Shown: positions 19,964-27,554 of the stretch, one piece after another | Layout of the letters: each line of letters opens with the position of its first letter | Numbering within the stretch: the stretch's first letter is position 1 | Assembly (NCBI RefSeq): GCF_013170825.1 | Contig: NZ_CP033365.1 | Span: 6,584,001-6,648,000 of the forward strand | Source of the DNA: Mesorhizobium sp. NZP2298 | Lineage (GTDB): Bacteria > Pseudomonadota > Alphaproteobacteria > Rhizobiales > Rhizobiaceae | Direction of reading: 5' to 3' | DNA: 64,000 nucleotides | The notes under the pieces: generated by a model | Told to the model about the DNA's origin: nothing | Database searches by the model: none | Seen by the model: only the letters and a program-made list of their open reading frames with translations | Position numbers and translations under genes: made by a program

Positions 19964-20320
19964 ACCCCGTCGAAAACACCGAAACTGGGCGACCAATGTT
20001 GCAGGCCCGGAGGGTCATCGTTTTCCACAGGAAATCAATACGTTATGTTGGCCACACATTTCCTTCGTATTCTCTCGTATGGTCTGGCGAACCTAAGGAC
20101 CAGGAGGAGGACTAGTATTCCCTCCGCGGTGTCTCGTCGTCCACAAGAAGGGTCGATTAACCCGTGACGAACGTGGCTGGTTTGGGGCCGATACCCGACC
20201 GACTGCTTCTGGGTGTCGAGGATCGAATAGCTGTCGGAGGTGCGGACCTCTTTTACCGCTTCGGACCGGCGCTGACTCTGAGGCGGGAACCAGGCTCAGC
20301 GCAGACCGAGGGAGCACAAG
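19964..20320. other. Intergenic stretch between intS and the dGTPase gene
   Basis: No supported gene. It holds the convergent 3' ends of intS and the leftward dGTPase gene. Small frames here are low-quality and overlap in several phases. Confidence 0.5.
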
Positions 20321-21751
20321 TTATATCGGTTTAAACATGCTCTCAGCTGCATCGGAGTTAAGGCGCGCCCAGAACTCCATCGCGTACCTGTCCGTCATGC
20401 CGGCGACGAAGTCGCAGACCTCACGTGCTTTGACGCTTACATTAGGCGCTTTCCGAATGCGGCCCCGGACGTCGGCGGGCATCAACAAGTCACCCCGGTC
20501 TCCCATCAGAGCCTTGAAGATGTCGGTGACGAGGTCGTAGCCCCGGTATTCACCAAGCTTCACGCGCGGCGCATAGATCGCAGCCACAAATGTGTACTGC
20601 TTCAACACCTCCTTGCGGAGCATGAGCTTCTCCGGAAGGTATATCTGGCTGAGCGATGGGCACTCTTTGTGGGCTTTGAGTTCGACCCCCGAGATGAACT
20701 GGTGTACGAGCTCCGATGAGAACTCTGTCCTCTTGTAGCCGTCCTCGCTCATGACCTTGGAGGTGCGGTACGCCTCGGCGAATGTCAGCAGGCTCTCGTC
20801 GCGTTTCGCTTGTTGGGCGATGTCGTCTTCTATCACCATGCCGTCGAGCGGCGAATCCGCATCCTCCGCCGGCTGCTCTATTATCTCGGAGAATATCTCC
20901 ATGAAGACAGCCTGTATCTCATTGATGGTCACCGTCCGCTTCATCGGCTTCGAGGCCCGCTTCGCTACCGCGCTGAGCAAGGCGTCGTCCGACGCCAGCA
21001 TCTCCGCAGGGGACAGGAACCCGACTTTGAAGCAGTCCTCGAGGTCGTAGACCGAGTAGGCGATGTCGTCCGCCAGATCCATGATGCTGCATTCGATCGT
21101 GCAGAACTTCTCCTCAGCACCGAGGACGTAGCCGTTGAGCACCGATGCCTTGACCCGGTCGACGATAATTTTCTCCGAGCCGTAGTAGCCTTTGACAAAG
21201 CCGTCCGCCGCCTTCCGGATGGCGGGTATCTCGTTGTCGTACTTCAGAGTGGCCGCGATGGTCCGATGGCAGAGATTGAGCCCTGCCCTATCGTCCCCCG
21301 CCAAAGGTTCGGCGTACCGCAACTTCTTCTCAAGGCGCGTCAGGATTCGCAGGGTCTGCGCGTTCCCCTCGAAGCCGCCGTAGCGTTGCATTGCCTTATC
21401 GAGCGCGCTCTCGCCGTTGTGGCCGAACGGCGGGTGACCGATGTCGTGCACGAGCCCGGCGGTCGCGCAAAGCCTTGGGTCGATCTTGCCGCCGAGATCC
21501 TTGTCGTAGTCGTAGTTGATGCGCTCGGCGATGCCCTGAGCGATCTGCGCCACTTCCAGAGAGTGGGTGAGCCGGTTGCGGAAGAAGTCCGACTCCCTGC
21601 TTGGGAAGACCTGGGTCTTGCCCTGTTGCCGGCGGAAGCTTGCGGAATGGATTATCCGCCCGTAATCTCGGCCGAACTCGTCGCGCCACTTTTTGTCGTG
21701 GCCGTCCTTCTCGGGGACTACTTCTCGGCTGCGGTCCGCATCGGTGTACAT
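20321..21751 (-). CDS. dGTP triphosphohydrolase (HD-domain dGTPase)
   Basis: 476 residues. dGTPases cleave dGTP to deoxyguanosine and triphosphate. The HD signature is complete: His63 (RLTHSLEVAQIAQGI), His102-Asp103 (LVHDIGHPPFGHNGE) and His106. A downstream Asp in DLADDIAYSVYDLED gives the fourth metal ligand. Length and pattern fit the Dgt type. Some dGTPases are known anti-phage defences that drain dNTPs. It begins three bases after the small coiled-coil gene and closes the leftward operon of the accessory cassette, so a role tied to nucleotide pools in that system is inferred. Confidence 0.88.
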   Translation of the reverse strand: MYTDADRSREVVPEKDGHDKKWRDEFGRDYGRIIHSASFRRQQGKTQVFPSRESDFFRNRLTHSLEVAQIAQGIAERINYDYDKDLGGKIDPRLCATAGLVHDIGHPPFGHNGESALDKAMQRYGGFEGNAQTLRILTRLEKKLRYAEPLAGDDRAGLNLCHRTIAATLKYDNEIPAIRKAADGFVKGYYGSEKIIVDRVKASVLNGYVLGAEEKFCTIECSIMDLADDIAYSVYDLEDCFKVGFLSPAEMLASDDALLSAVAKRASKPMKRTVTINEIQAVFMEIFSEIIEQPAEDADSPLDGMVIEDDIAQQAKRDESLLTFAEAYRTSKVMSEDGYKRTEFSSELVHQFISGVELKAHKECPSLSQIYLPEKLMLRKEVLKQYTFVAAIYAPRVKLGEYRGYDLVTDIFKALMGDRGDLLMPADVRGRIRKAPNVSVKAREVCDFVAGMTDRYAMEFWARLNSDAAESMFKPI

Positions 21752-21754
21752 GGT

Positions 21755-21922
21755 CTAGGCCGGCTGATTAACGTGGCCGTGTTGCTGTCCATCTTTGGCA
21801 TCATCCTGCGCCTTCTTCTCCTGCGCACGCTGCTCGGCCAGGATCCGTACCGTCTCCCGCAGAGTGCTCAGTTCCCGCTTCGCCTCCTGCCTTGCGTGCA
21901 CGACAGCCTGGAAGTTTGCCAT
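21755..21922 (-). CDS. Small coiled-coil protein
   Basis: 55 residues starting at ATG 21922 with AGGAG nine bases upstream. The sequence (AVVHARQEAKRELSTLRETV, ILAEQRAQEKKAQDD) is charged and has heptad spacing, predicting one long helix. It lies three bases before the dGTPase start and 77 bases after the ATP-grasp gene, so it belongs to the leftward operon. It could be a scaffold or regulator of one of its neighbours. No family recognised. Confidence 0.6.
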   Translation of the reverse strand: MANFQAVVHARQEAKRELSTLRETVRILAEQRAQEKKAQDDAKDGQQHGHVNQPA

Positions 21923-21999
21923 TCTATTTCTCCTGCTTGTTTGTCGACCCAAGGTTGGACCCTGGATGTTCTCATTATGTTCTATTTCGGCGACCTTGG

Positions 22000-23406
22000 C
22001 TATGCATCGTCCGCCCGAATCATGCGCGTAGGTACCTCGGCCTTTCGTGCGACGTCGGCTATGTGGCTCGTCAGGCCGACCTCCCCCCGCAGCAGGAGCC
22101 CGTGCCCCGTCGGAAGCGACTGTACCCGCAGCCGCAACGATTCGAGACCCTCCGATACGTCGAATACTACCCATCCGTCCGCCTCGCCCGGAACGATGAT
22201 CGAGCCGGCCGAACGGCTAGCGCCGCGGTGAAGTTGCATCACCCAGACCTGCTCGCCGTCGAACGCCCACTCGAAGCGTACGTCGCCCAGCGCGGCGACG
22301 AGGCGGGCGTGCGTGGCGTGGACGGTCGCCACCACTACATCCGGAAGGGCCATCGGCGGCGTAGTGCCTTGCATGAAGTCCTCGCCGGTGCCGCAGGCGC
22401 CTTCAACATAGAGGATGCGGTCCGCACCCTGCACCGCTGCGCCCGACCATACGGCCGGCACGGCCTCCTGGGCCAGCACGGATACGATCGCGGTGCCGTC
22501 GGGATCTTCCCTCAACAGTAGGGAGAAGGGGTCCAACCATCCTCGCGAGGTGGTGAACTTGCCCGGTACCTGTTCCACCGGACACGTCCTGGTCCAAATC
22601 TCCTTGGACCCGGTCGGCGTGCCGAAAGCAAATGGGGCCAAGCGCCGGCCAATTACCGTGCTCCGTGGAACCGGAAAACCAGCCAGGTGCGCGACGAGCA
22701 GGCCGAACGCTTTGTCGCCCATCATCCGGGAGAAATCGTTGGGCCACCGAACGTCCACCCGATTGCCGGGCAGGGTTTCGTGGGGACCAAACTCCCAATA
22801 GAGAACGTGCGACTGCCGGTAACCCCGCGGTGCGGGGTGGAGGCTGAACTCGAGGCGGGCCGCCTCGCCATGGGCGAGCTCGGGCCCGAATCCAAAGACG
22901 GTTTGGAAGGCGGCGTTGGCCCACGGGGCGGGGAGGGAGGCAAAACCTTCCCTCTCGACGCCACGGGGCGTCGCGTCGGGACGGAACTCCACGACATCAT
23001 CGAGGATCACGCCGGAGACGCCGCCATCGGACACGTCAATGGTCTCATTAACTATGGCGAAGCTTCCCTCCGCCGCGAAACGGGCCAGGGCGGTCAGAAC
23101 GGCCTCAGAGTCCTGCAGCGCATAGAGGAACTCGCGGCTCTGCGAAGACGCTTCGCTGAAGGTGCGAATGTTGACCGTTCCTTCCCCGCTCCGTTCGAAC
23201 AGCGCCTGCACGGCTTCCGAGGCGGTGGCGAATTGGTGGTTGGCCGGCAATCCGGCCAGCCGGCAGTATTCCTGCCGGGGTCCCGAGGGCGACGGCGAGA
23301 AGCTCACGAACTGGGCGACGTTGAACCTCTCGGCCAGTCGGTCCAGCGTGGCGTCCTTGCGGAAGTCAGGCGGGGCGAGGTGAGACAGGTTTCCGGAATG
23401 GATCAT
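22000..23406 (-). CDS. ATP-grasp protein related to PEP synthase/PPDK nucleotide-binding domain
   Basis: 468 residues. The C-terminal third carries VRFEWAFDGEQVWVMQLHRG, the pattern of the ATP-binding domain of PEP synthase and pyruvate phosphate dikinase (DIEWAxDG...LxxLQxRP). The swivelling phosphohistidine and PEP-binding domains of those enzymes are absent, so it is an orphan ATP-grasp module. An N-terminal segment DATLDRLAERFNVAQFVSFS may bind a substrate. Likely activities are ATP-dependent ligation or phosphotransfer; the substrate is unknown. It leads the leftward operon with the coiled-coil and dGTPase genes. Confidence 0.6.
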   Translation of the reverse strand: MIHSGNLSHLAPPDFRKDATLDRLAERFNVAQFVSFSPSPSGPRQEYCRLAGLPANHQFATASEAVQALFERSGEGTVNIRTFSEASSQSREFLYALQDSEAVLTALARFAAEGSFAIVNETIDVSDGGVSGVILDDVVEFRPDATPRGVEREGFASLPAPWANAAFQTVFGFGPELAHGEAARLEFSLHPAPRGYRQSHVLYWEFGPHETLPGNRVDVRWPNDFSRMMGDKAFGLLVAHLAGFPVPRSTVIGRRLAPFAFGTPTGSKEIWTRTCPVEQVPGKFTTSRGWLDPFSLLLREDPDGTAIVSVLAQEAVPAVWSGAAVQGADRILYVEGACGTGEDFMQGTTPPMALPDVVVATVHATHARLVAALGDVRFEWAFDGEQVWVMQLHRGASRSAGSIIVPGEADGWVVFDVSEGLESLRLRVQSLPTGHGLLLRGEVGLTSHIADVARKAEVPTRMIRADDA

Positions 23407-23617
23407 CGGCGCTTGGGATCCAACATGGTCATCAGGTCTCGCTGCTCATTGGTTTTACACTTGGGACGGTAAACACTCCGTTGGCAAGAGACAAATCGAC
23501 CGCAGCTTTTTGCACCTGCAAAAGATGGTACTGCGACAGCCTGGCGACTTGAGGCACCGGGCCACGGATGGGGTGCCCGACGATTCTCGCTGCCGAATCC
23601 CTTTCGCGACCTCTCTA

Positions 23618-23920
23618 TCATATGAGAGCCGAAAGGTTATTAAGAATATGCAGAATATGCATTCGATGCTCCTCCGGCGCGTTGCGCAGGCGGCTCATGG
23701 CCTCCTCCAACTCCGAGCCGGACGCAGTTGCGGTGCTGTCCGCCTTCACGAGCCAGTCGGCGAGGTCGGCCTCGAGCCCGGCGGAAGGCGGCACCTTGCG
23801 CGAAAGAACCTTGCTCACATGCCCTTGGGTGACGCGGCAGAACTCAGCCAACTCGCGCTGGCGAGTGCGAGTGCTCCTTAGGACGGCGTTCACGGTATCG
23901 ATGATATCCGTCGATTGCAT
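23618..23920 (-). CDS. XRE-type helix-turn-helix regulator
   Basis: 100 residues from ATG 23920. An HTH of the XRE type lies near residues 15-45 (RTRQRELAEFCRVTQGHVSK, then VLSRKVPPSAGLEADLADWL). The remainder is a helical tail. A longer start at 23953 (GAGGAA before it) is possible. It sits at the point of divergence between the two operons of the cassette, 211 bases from the ATP-grasp gene, and its start is within ~52 bp of the OGG-like gene start. The natural inference is that it represses one or both. Confidence 0.7.
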   Translation of the reverse strand: MQSTDIIDTVNAVLRSTRTRQRELAEFCRVTQGHVSKVLSRKVPPSAGLEADLADWLVKADSTATASGSELEEAMSRLRNAPEEHRMHILHILNNLSALI

Positions 23921-23971
23921 TGACCTGTGTTTCACGAAATGAATATAATGCATACTTCCTCGGAACAATTT

Positions 23972-24796
23972 ATGCAACACGTCATCTCCCTCCACAACGG
24001 CACACCCGTGAGCCTCTTCCTGCCCGATCCTGCGGAGTCCGTGGTCCCGGGAGTGGCTTGGGGCCGGTTTGAAGAAGCGTTGACCCCTGCATTCTGGGCC
24101 GCACAGGCCTGGATGCAGGAATTGGCGGGCGGTGAGGCGTTCGGCCTTGGCGACACCCTGGCGGAGGAAGTGGCCGCCTGCCTGCTCGGTGGGTACGGTG
24201 CGCCCGCTGAAGTCGGTCTCGCGGCATATGGGAGGGTGCGGCAAGCGATGCGCAGCACTGCCGTCGTTGACGTCGGTGCGATCGAGGCCATGCTGACGAT
24301 GCCTCTGAATGTTGGCGATAGGTTGGTCCGGTATCGCTTCGCTAGGCAAAGGTCGCGACAACTGGGCGAGTGCCTCGCGAGGATCGCCGATATCGACGAG
24401 GCCGCGCTGGACGACATCTCGCTCAGGGACGCACTGACGCGGCTGCCGGGGATCGGCCCCAAAACGGCATCTTGGGTTGTCCGGAACCGCAGGGCGAGCG
24501 ACGAGGTCGCGATACTCGATATCCACATCGTGCGGGCGTGCGTCCATATGGGAATATTCGGCGGCGGTGCGACGCCTGCGAGTGACTACGTGGGCCTCGA
24601 ATCCCGTTTCATCGGGTTCTGCCGCGCTGCCGGCCTACGCGCTTCCTTGCTCGATGCACTGATGTGGCGAACCATGCGATCGATCGGCCCGTCATTCGCG
24701 GGCTTGCGGCCAGCGTCGAATCCGAGTTCAACTGGAGGACGCGGCAAGGGGAAGACAGCATGTCCGGAGGTGGTGGCTCGAGCAGGGACGATCTGA
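23972..24796 (+). CDS. OGG-like helix-hairpin-helix DNA glycosylase/lyase
   Basis: 274 residues. Helix-hairpin-helix LPGIGPKTASWVVRN is followed by VAILDIHIVRA. Lys164 and Asp183 match the catalytic Lys249 and Asp268 of human OGG1, so a bifunctional base-excision/lyase activity is expected, classically on 8-oxoguanine. Start M at 23972 gives MQHVISLHNGTPVSLFLPDP; ATGs at 23927, 23939 and 23948 are also in frame. OGG-like enzymes are accessory genes of type IV CBASS together with QueC. Here a QueC-like gene is three genes downstream, but there is no CD-NTase. It overlaps the next gene by 37 bp. Confidence 0.78.
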   Translation: MQHVISLHNGTPVSLFLPDPAESVVPGVAWGRFEEALTPAFWAAQAWMQELAGGEAFGLGDTLAEEVAACLLGGYGAPAEVGLAAYGRVRQAMRSTAVVDVGAIEAMLTMPLNVGDRLVRYRFARQRSRQLGECLARIADIDEAALDDISLRDALTRLPGIGPKTASWVVRNRRASDEVAILDIHIVRACVHMGIFGGGATPASDYVGLESRFIGFCRAAGLRASLLDALMWRTMRSIGPSFAGLRPASNPSSTGGRGKGKTACPEVVARAGTI

Positions 24797-25098
24797 GTCC
24801 GGGAATCGGAGGGGGGCCGGACACCTGCGGCCAGACCTACAACGCCCCCATCAACAGCCCTAAGCCTTCCGTGCTGGGGCCCGTGTCCATCGGGACCGTT
24901 CTCACCGTCGACGTCGTTCCCACCGGCACTACCAGCACCCTTGTCGTCCGTGACGCGATGGGACGAATCGGCGGCTCCCTGACTTTCCTGGGCTATACGC
25001 AGGTCATCAACTGCATCGTCCAACGTGGCGTGGCCTACACGGCGACGGTGCTGGCCATAGCGGGCGGCGTCTACACCGTCGAGGTGGTACCCGTCTGA
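24760..25098 (+). CDS. Small protein with Gly-rich N-terminus, unknown family
   Basis: 112 residues from ATG 24760, which has AAGGGGAAG just upstream; the frame stays open to 24664 but that part is inside the OGG gene. The first residues are MSGGGGSSRDD, then GIGGGPD, then a β-rich domain of about 75 residues with alternating hydrophobics (IGTVLTVDVVPTG, VYTVEVVPV). There is no signal peptide or membrane segment. It overlaps the OGG-like gene and its stop overlaps the kinase start (TGATG), so the operon is tightly coupled. A flexible Gly tail on a small β domain suggests a substrate, tag or scaffold. I do not recognise the family. Confidence 0.6.
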   Translation: MSGGGGSSRDDLSPGIGGGPDTCGQTYNAPINSPKPSVLGPVSIGTVLTVDVVPTGTTSTLVVRDAMGRIGGSLTFLGYTQVINCIVQRGVAYTATVLAIAGGVYTVEVVPV

Positions 25099-26300
25099 TG
25101 CGCAGCCTTTCGGTGGTAGGCGGGATCTACCGCGAGCGCTGCCTGCAACCGACCTGGGATGCCGTCCTCGGATCCGCCGGTCGTGCCGCCCAGGCACTCG
25201 GCACCGTCAAGGCTTCGCGGAAGCGGTTGCACGCTTACATGAGCGATCGGGCGCGGAGCGAAGTCGAACTCCTCGCCGAACTCGCCGACTTCGAGTTGGT
25301 ACCCACGGACCTGCCTTTCCTGGTGTTGTTTGACTACGCACATACGCTTGGCGACCCTGTCATATCGCCGCCGATCGGCTTGATGGGCCAGCGACCGCCG
25401 CTCGCCGTCAAAGACGACGTCGTGCTCCGCTACGGCATGCTCGAGGGCGATGCCGTCGTCGCCGCCAACATCGCGGTTTACGATCCACAATCCGCTTTCG
25501 GCGCTGCCGCGTTCACTGCCAACGGCTCGTCGGCCAAGAGGCTTGCAGTGGTGCTCAACAGGCTCGAGTTGCGCTCGATCACCGGCGAGGAAGATCCTCG
25601 CGCCGGTGCCGACTGGCTGTTCCGGAACGACGGTGCCGAGGTGGTCGTGCTGAAGATGGGGGCCTTGGGCGCACGGGTAATCACGCCGGACGGGGCGTGG
25701 GAAATCCCCCTCTATCGATCGGAGCGCGTTTGGAAATTGGGATCCGGCGACGTCTTCTCCGCAACGTTCGCTGCAATGTGGGCCCTGGAGGACATGGCGC
25801 CCGATGACGCGGCGGACATCGCGTCGCGGGCGACCGCGTGGTACTGCGGCCATCGCGCCCTTCCCACCCCGGACGCCGCCACGCTTGCCACGATGCCGTT
25901 CGAGCAGGTGCGCCCGGGTACGGGCCGCATATACTTGGCGGCGCCGTTCTTCGACCTCGGGCAGCGCTGGCTGGTGGAGGAAAGCAGGCGCGCCCTGCTG
26001 CAAGCAGGTGCCCAGGTGTTCTCGCCCATCCACGAGGTCGGACCCGGCGCCGCCGAGGTCGTCGCTCCGGCGGATCTCGCCGGCATCGAGGACTGCGACG
26101 TACTGCTGGCGATCGTCAACGGGATGGACCCCGGGACCGTCTTTGAGGCGGGCTACGCCATCCGCAAGGGCATACCGGTCGTCGCGCTGGCCGAGAATTC
26201 GCGGGAGGAGGATCTCAAGATGTTCGTAGGCTCCGGGGCGACGGTGACCAGCGACTTCGCGACGGCCATCTACCAGGCTGTCTGGAGACTGCCGCGATGA
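25098..26300 (+). CDS. PfkB-like kinase fused to nucleoside 2-deoxyribosyltransferase
   Basis: 400 residues. Residues 1-265 resemble a PfkB/ribokinase fold: VVVLKMGALGARV and then KLGSGDVFSATFAAMWA, whose GSGD (215-218) matches the GAGD active site with catalytic Asp218. Residues 277-395 are a nucleoside deoxyribosyltransferase/DRHyd domain: RIYLAAPFFDLGQRWLVEES, CDVLLAIVNG, and DPGTVFEAGYA with the nucleophile-type Glu350. Such domains cleave or exchange the N-glycosidic bond of (deoxy)nucleotides. The fusion suggests base release and sugar or nucleoside phosphorylation in one protein. It overlaps both neighbours by one to four bases. Confidence 0.75.
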   Translation: MRSLSVVGGIYRERCLQPTWDAVLGSAGRAAQALGTVKASRKRLHAYMSDRARSEVELLAELADFELVPTDLPFLVLFDYAHTLGDPVISPPIGLMGQRPPLAVKDDVVLRYGMLEGDAVVAANIAVYDPQSAFGAAAFTANGSSAKRLAVVLNRLELRSITGEEDPRAGADWLFRNDGAEVVVLKMGALGARVITPDGAWEIPLYRSERVWKLGSGDVFSATFAAMWALEDMAPDDAADIASRATAWYCGHRALPTPDAATLATMPFEQVRPGTGRIYLAAPFFDLGQRWLVEESRRALLQAGAQVFSPIHEVGPGAAEVVAPADLAGIEDCDVLLAIVNGMDPGTVFEAGYAIRKGIPVVALAENSREEDLKMFVGSGATVTSDFATAIYQAVWRLPR

Positions 26301-26893
26301 CTACCGCCTTGCTCCTGTCGGGCGGCATGGACTCTGTCAGCATCGCATGGTGGCTTCGGCCCGACGTCGCGTTGACGATCGACTACGGCCAGAAGCCGGC
26401 CGAAGCCGAGATCGACGCCGCCGGCCACGTGGCCCAACTACTCGGCATCTCGCACGAGGTGATCCGGGTCGACTGCTCGTCCCTGGGTTCTGGCGATATG
26501 GCCGGTACCGCGCCCGACGCCGCGGCGCCGGTGTCGGAATGGTGGCCCTTCCGGAACCAACTGCTCGTCACGCTGGCCGGAATGGCGGCGGTGCGCCATG
26601 GCGTGTCGCGGCTGCTGATAGGCGCTCTGGCCACCGATGGCGCCCACGCCGACGGTCGGCCCGAGTTCGTGGAGCGGGCATCGCAGCTCATGGCCATGCA
26701 GGAGGGCGGGATAGTCGTCGAGGCGCCCGCCATCGAACTCGATGCGGTCGAGCTGGTGCGTCGATCGGGAATCGATCAGGGCACGCTTGCCTGGGCGCAT
26801 TCCTGTCATACCGGCAACTACGCTTGCGGCAGGTGCCGCGGCTGCACCAAGCACTTCAACACATGGCAGGCCCTTGGCTGGACTCCTCACTGA
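26297..26893 (+). CDS. QueC-like 7-cyano-7-deazaguanine synthase family enzyme
   Basis: 198 residues, slightly short of usual QueC (~220-240). The PP-loop SGGMDSVS (8-15) binds ATP, and Cys170, Cys177, Cys180 and Cys183 (CHTGNYACGRCRGC) form the C-terminal zinc site. QueC makes preQ0 from 7-carboxy-7-deazaguanine. No queD, queE, folE or tRNA-guanine transglycosylase gene is nearby, so this copy is not part of a queuosine operon. QueC homologues are also defence components (QatC, and type IV CBASS). It starts inside the kinase stop codon (ATGA). Confidence 0.85.
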   Translation: MTTALLLSGGMDSVSIAWWLRPDVALTIDYGQKPAEAEIDAAGHVAQLLGISHEVIRVDCSSLGSGDMAGTAPDAAAPVSEWWPFRNQLLVTLAGMAAVRHGVSRLLIGALATDGAHADGRPEFVERASQLMAMQEGGIVVEAPAIELDAVELVRRSGIDQGTLAWAHSCHTGNYACGRCRGCTKHFNTWQALGWTPH

Positions 26894-27554
26894 CGAACCC
26901 CACCCTCGAACGCCAGCAGGGAAATGGGTTGCGTGGCTGCCTCCCGACTGCACCCTATCGGTGCTGGACCCGCCGCAGCCAACGCATGAGCACGCCTTCA
27001 AGGAAATGCTGCAGGCCCGCCGATCAAGCGTCGGGGGCGATATTGCTTGGTCGGACATCGAGGCGGTGCTCTGGCATTCGGCCAGAACGGTCACGAACGA
27101 CGGTGTCGGACGCGCCGGGATCGAGATTGAGCGGCGGCCAGCGCCAGCGGCGGGCGGGCTTCACTGCATCCATATAGTCTGCCAGATGTGCGCAAACGAT
27201 GGGCAGCCGAGGCTGTACCTGCCCAGGCATGGGTTCGCTGAGCTCAACCACCGCGCTGGCTCGGCGGCATTAAATCGCGCGGAGGTGGTCCAACTGCTTC
27301 CGGGGGCCGCAGGCTGCACGCTTCGGTTTGTGGCCGACATGGACAAGGTCTCAGCGGCGTACAACAATCCGGAGAGCTTGGTGTGGCGCGATTCCGGAGC
27401 CCTGGCGGCCACAATAGGTCTCGTGGCCGAATGGCTCGACCTCTCTGCAAACATGCTGGGTATTGCGGGCGGAGAATACATGCGGTCGATCGGATTTCCT
27501 GGCGAACGCTTCCTCGCCGTCGGCGGTATCCAAATTTCGTCGAGGTCTCCCTAG
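26874..27554 (+). CDS. SagB/ThcOx-like nitroreductase-family protein
   Basis: About 226 residues. RPAPAAGGLHCIHIV matches the R-PSAGG-H motif of SagB-type FMN oxidoreductases, and AAYNNPESLVWRDSGALAAT, LVAEWLDLSANMLGIAGG and VGGIQI are the usual C-terminal nitroreductase blocks. The start is uncertain: ATG 26742 lies too deep inside the QueC-like gene, TTG 26874 and GTG 26961 are the realistic options. FMN-dependent oxidation or reduction of a modified base, nucleotide or peptide is plausible. It ends the rightward operon. Confidence 0.65.
   Translation: MAGLLTDEPHPRTPAGKWVAWLPPDCTLSVLDPPQPTHEHAFKEMLQARRSSVGGDIAWSDIEAVLWHSARTVTNDGVGRAGIEIERRPAPAAGGLHCIHIVCQMCANDGQPRLYLPRHGFAELNHRAGSAALNRAEVVQLLPGAAGCTLRFVADMDKVSAAYNNPESLVWRDSGALAATIGLVAEWLDLSANMLGIAGGEYMRSIGFPGERFLAVGGIQISSRSP

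Noticed and set aside
26297..26893. Queuosine biosynthesis operon
   Set aside because: No queD, queE, folE or tgt gene lies near the QueC-like gene, and its operon partners are not from that pathway.
20321..27554. Calling the cassette a type IV CBASS system
   Set aside because: OGG-like and QueC-like genes are present, but no CD-NTase (no GS-x10-DxD nucleotidyltransferase motif) and no CBASS effector was found in either operon.
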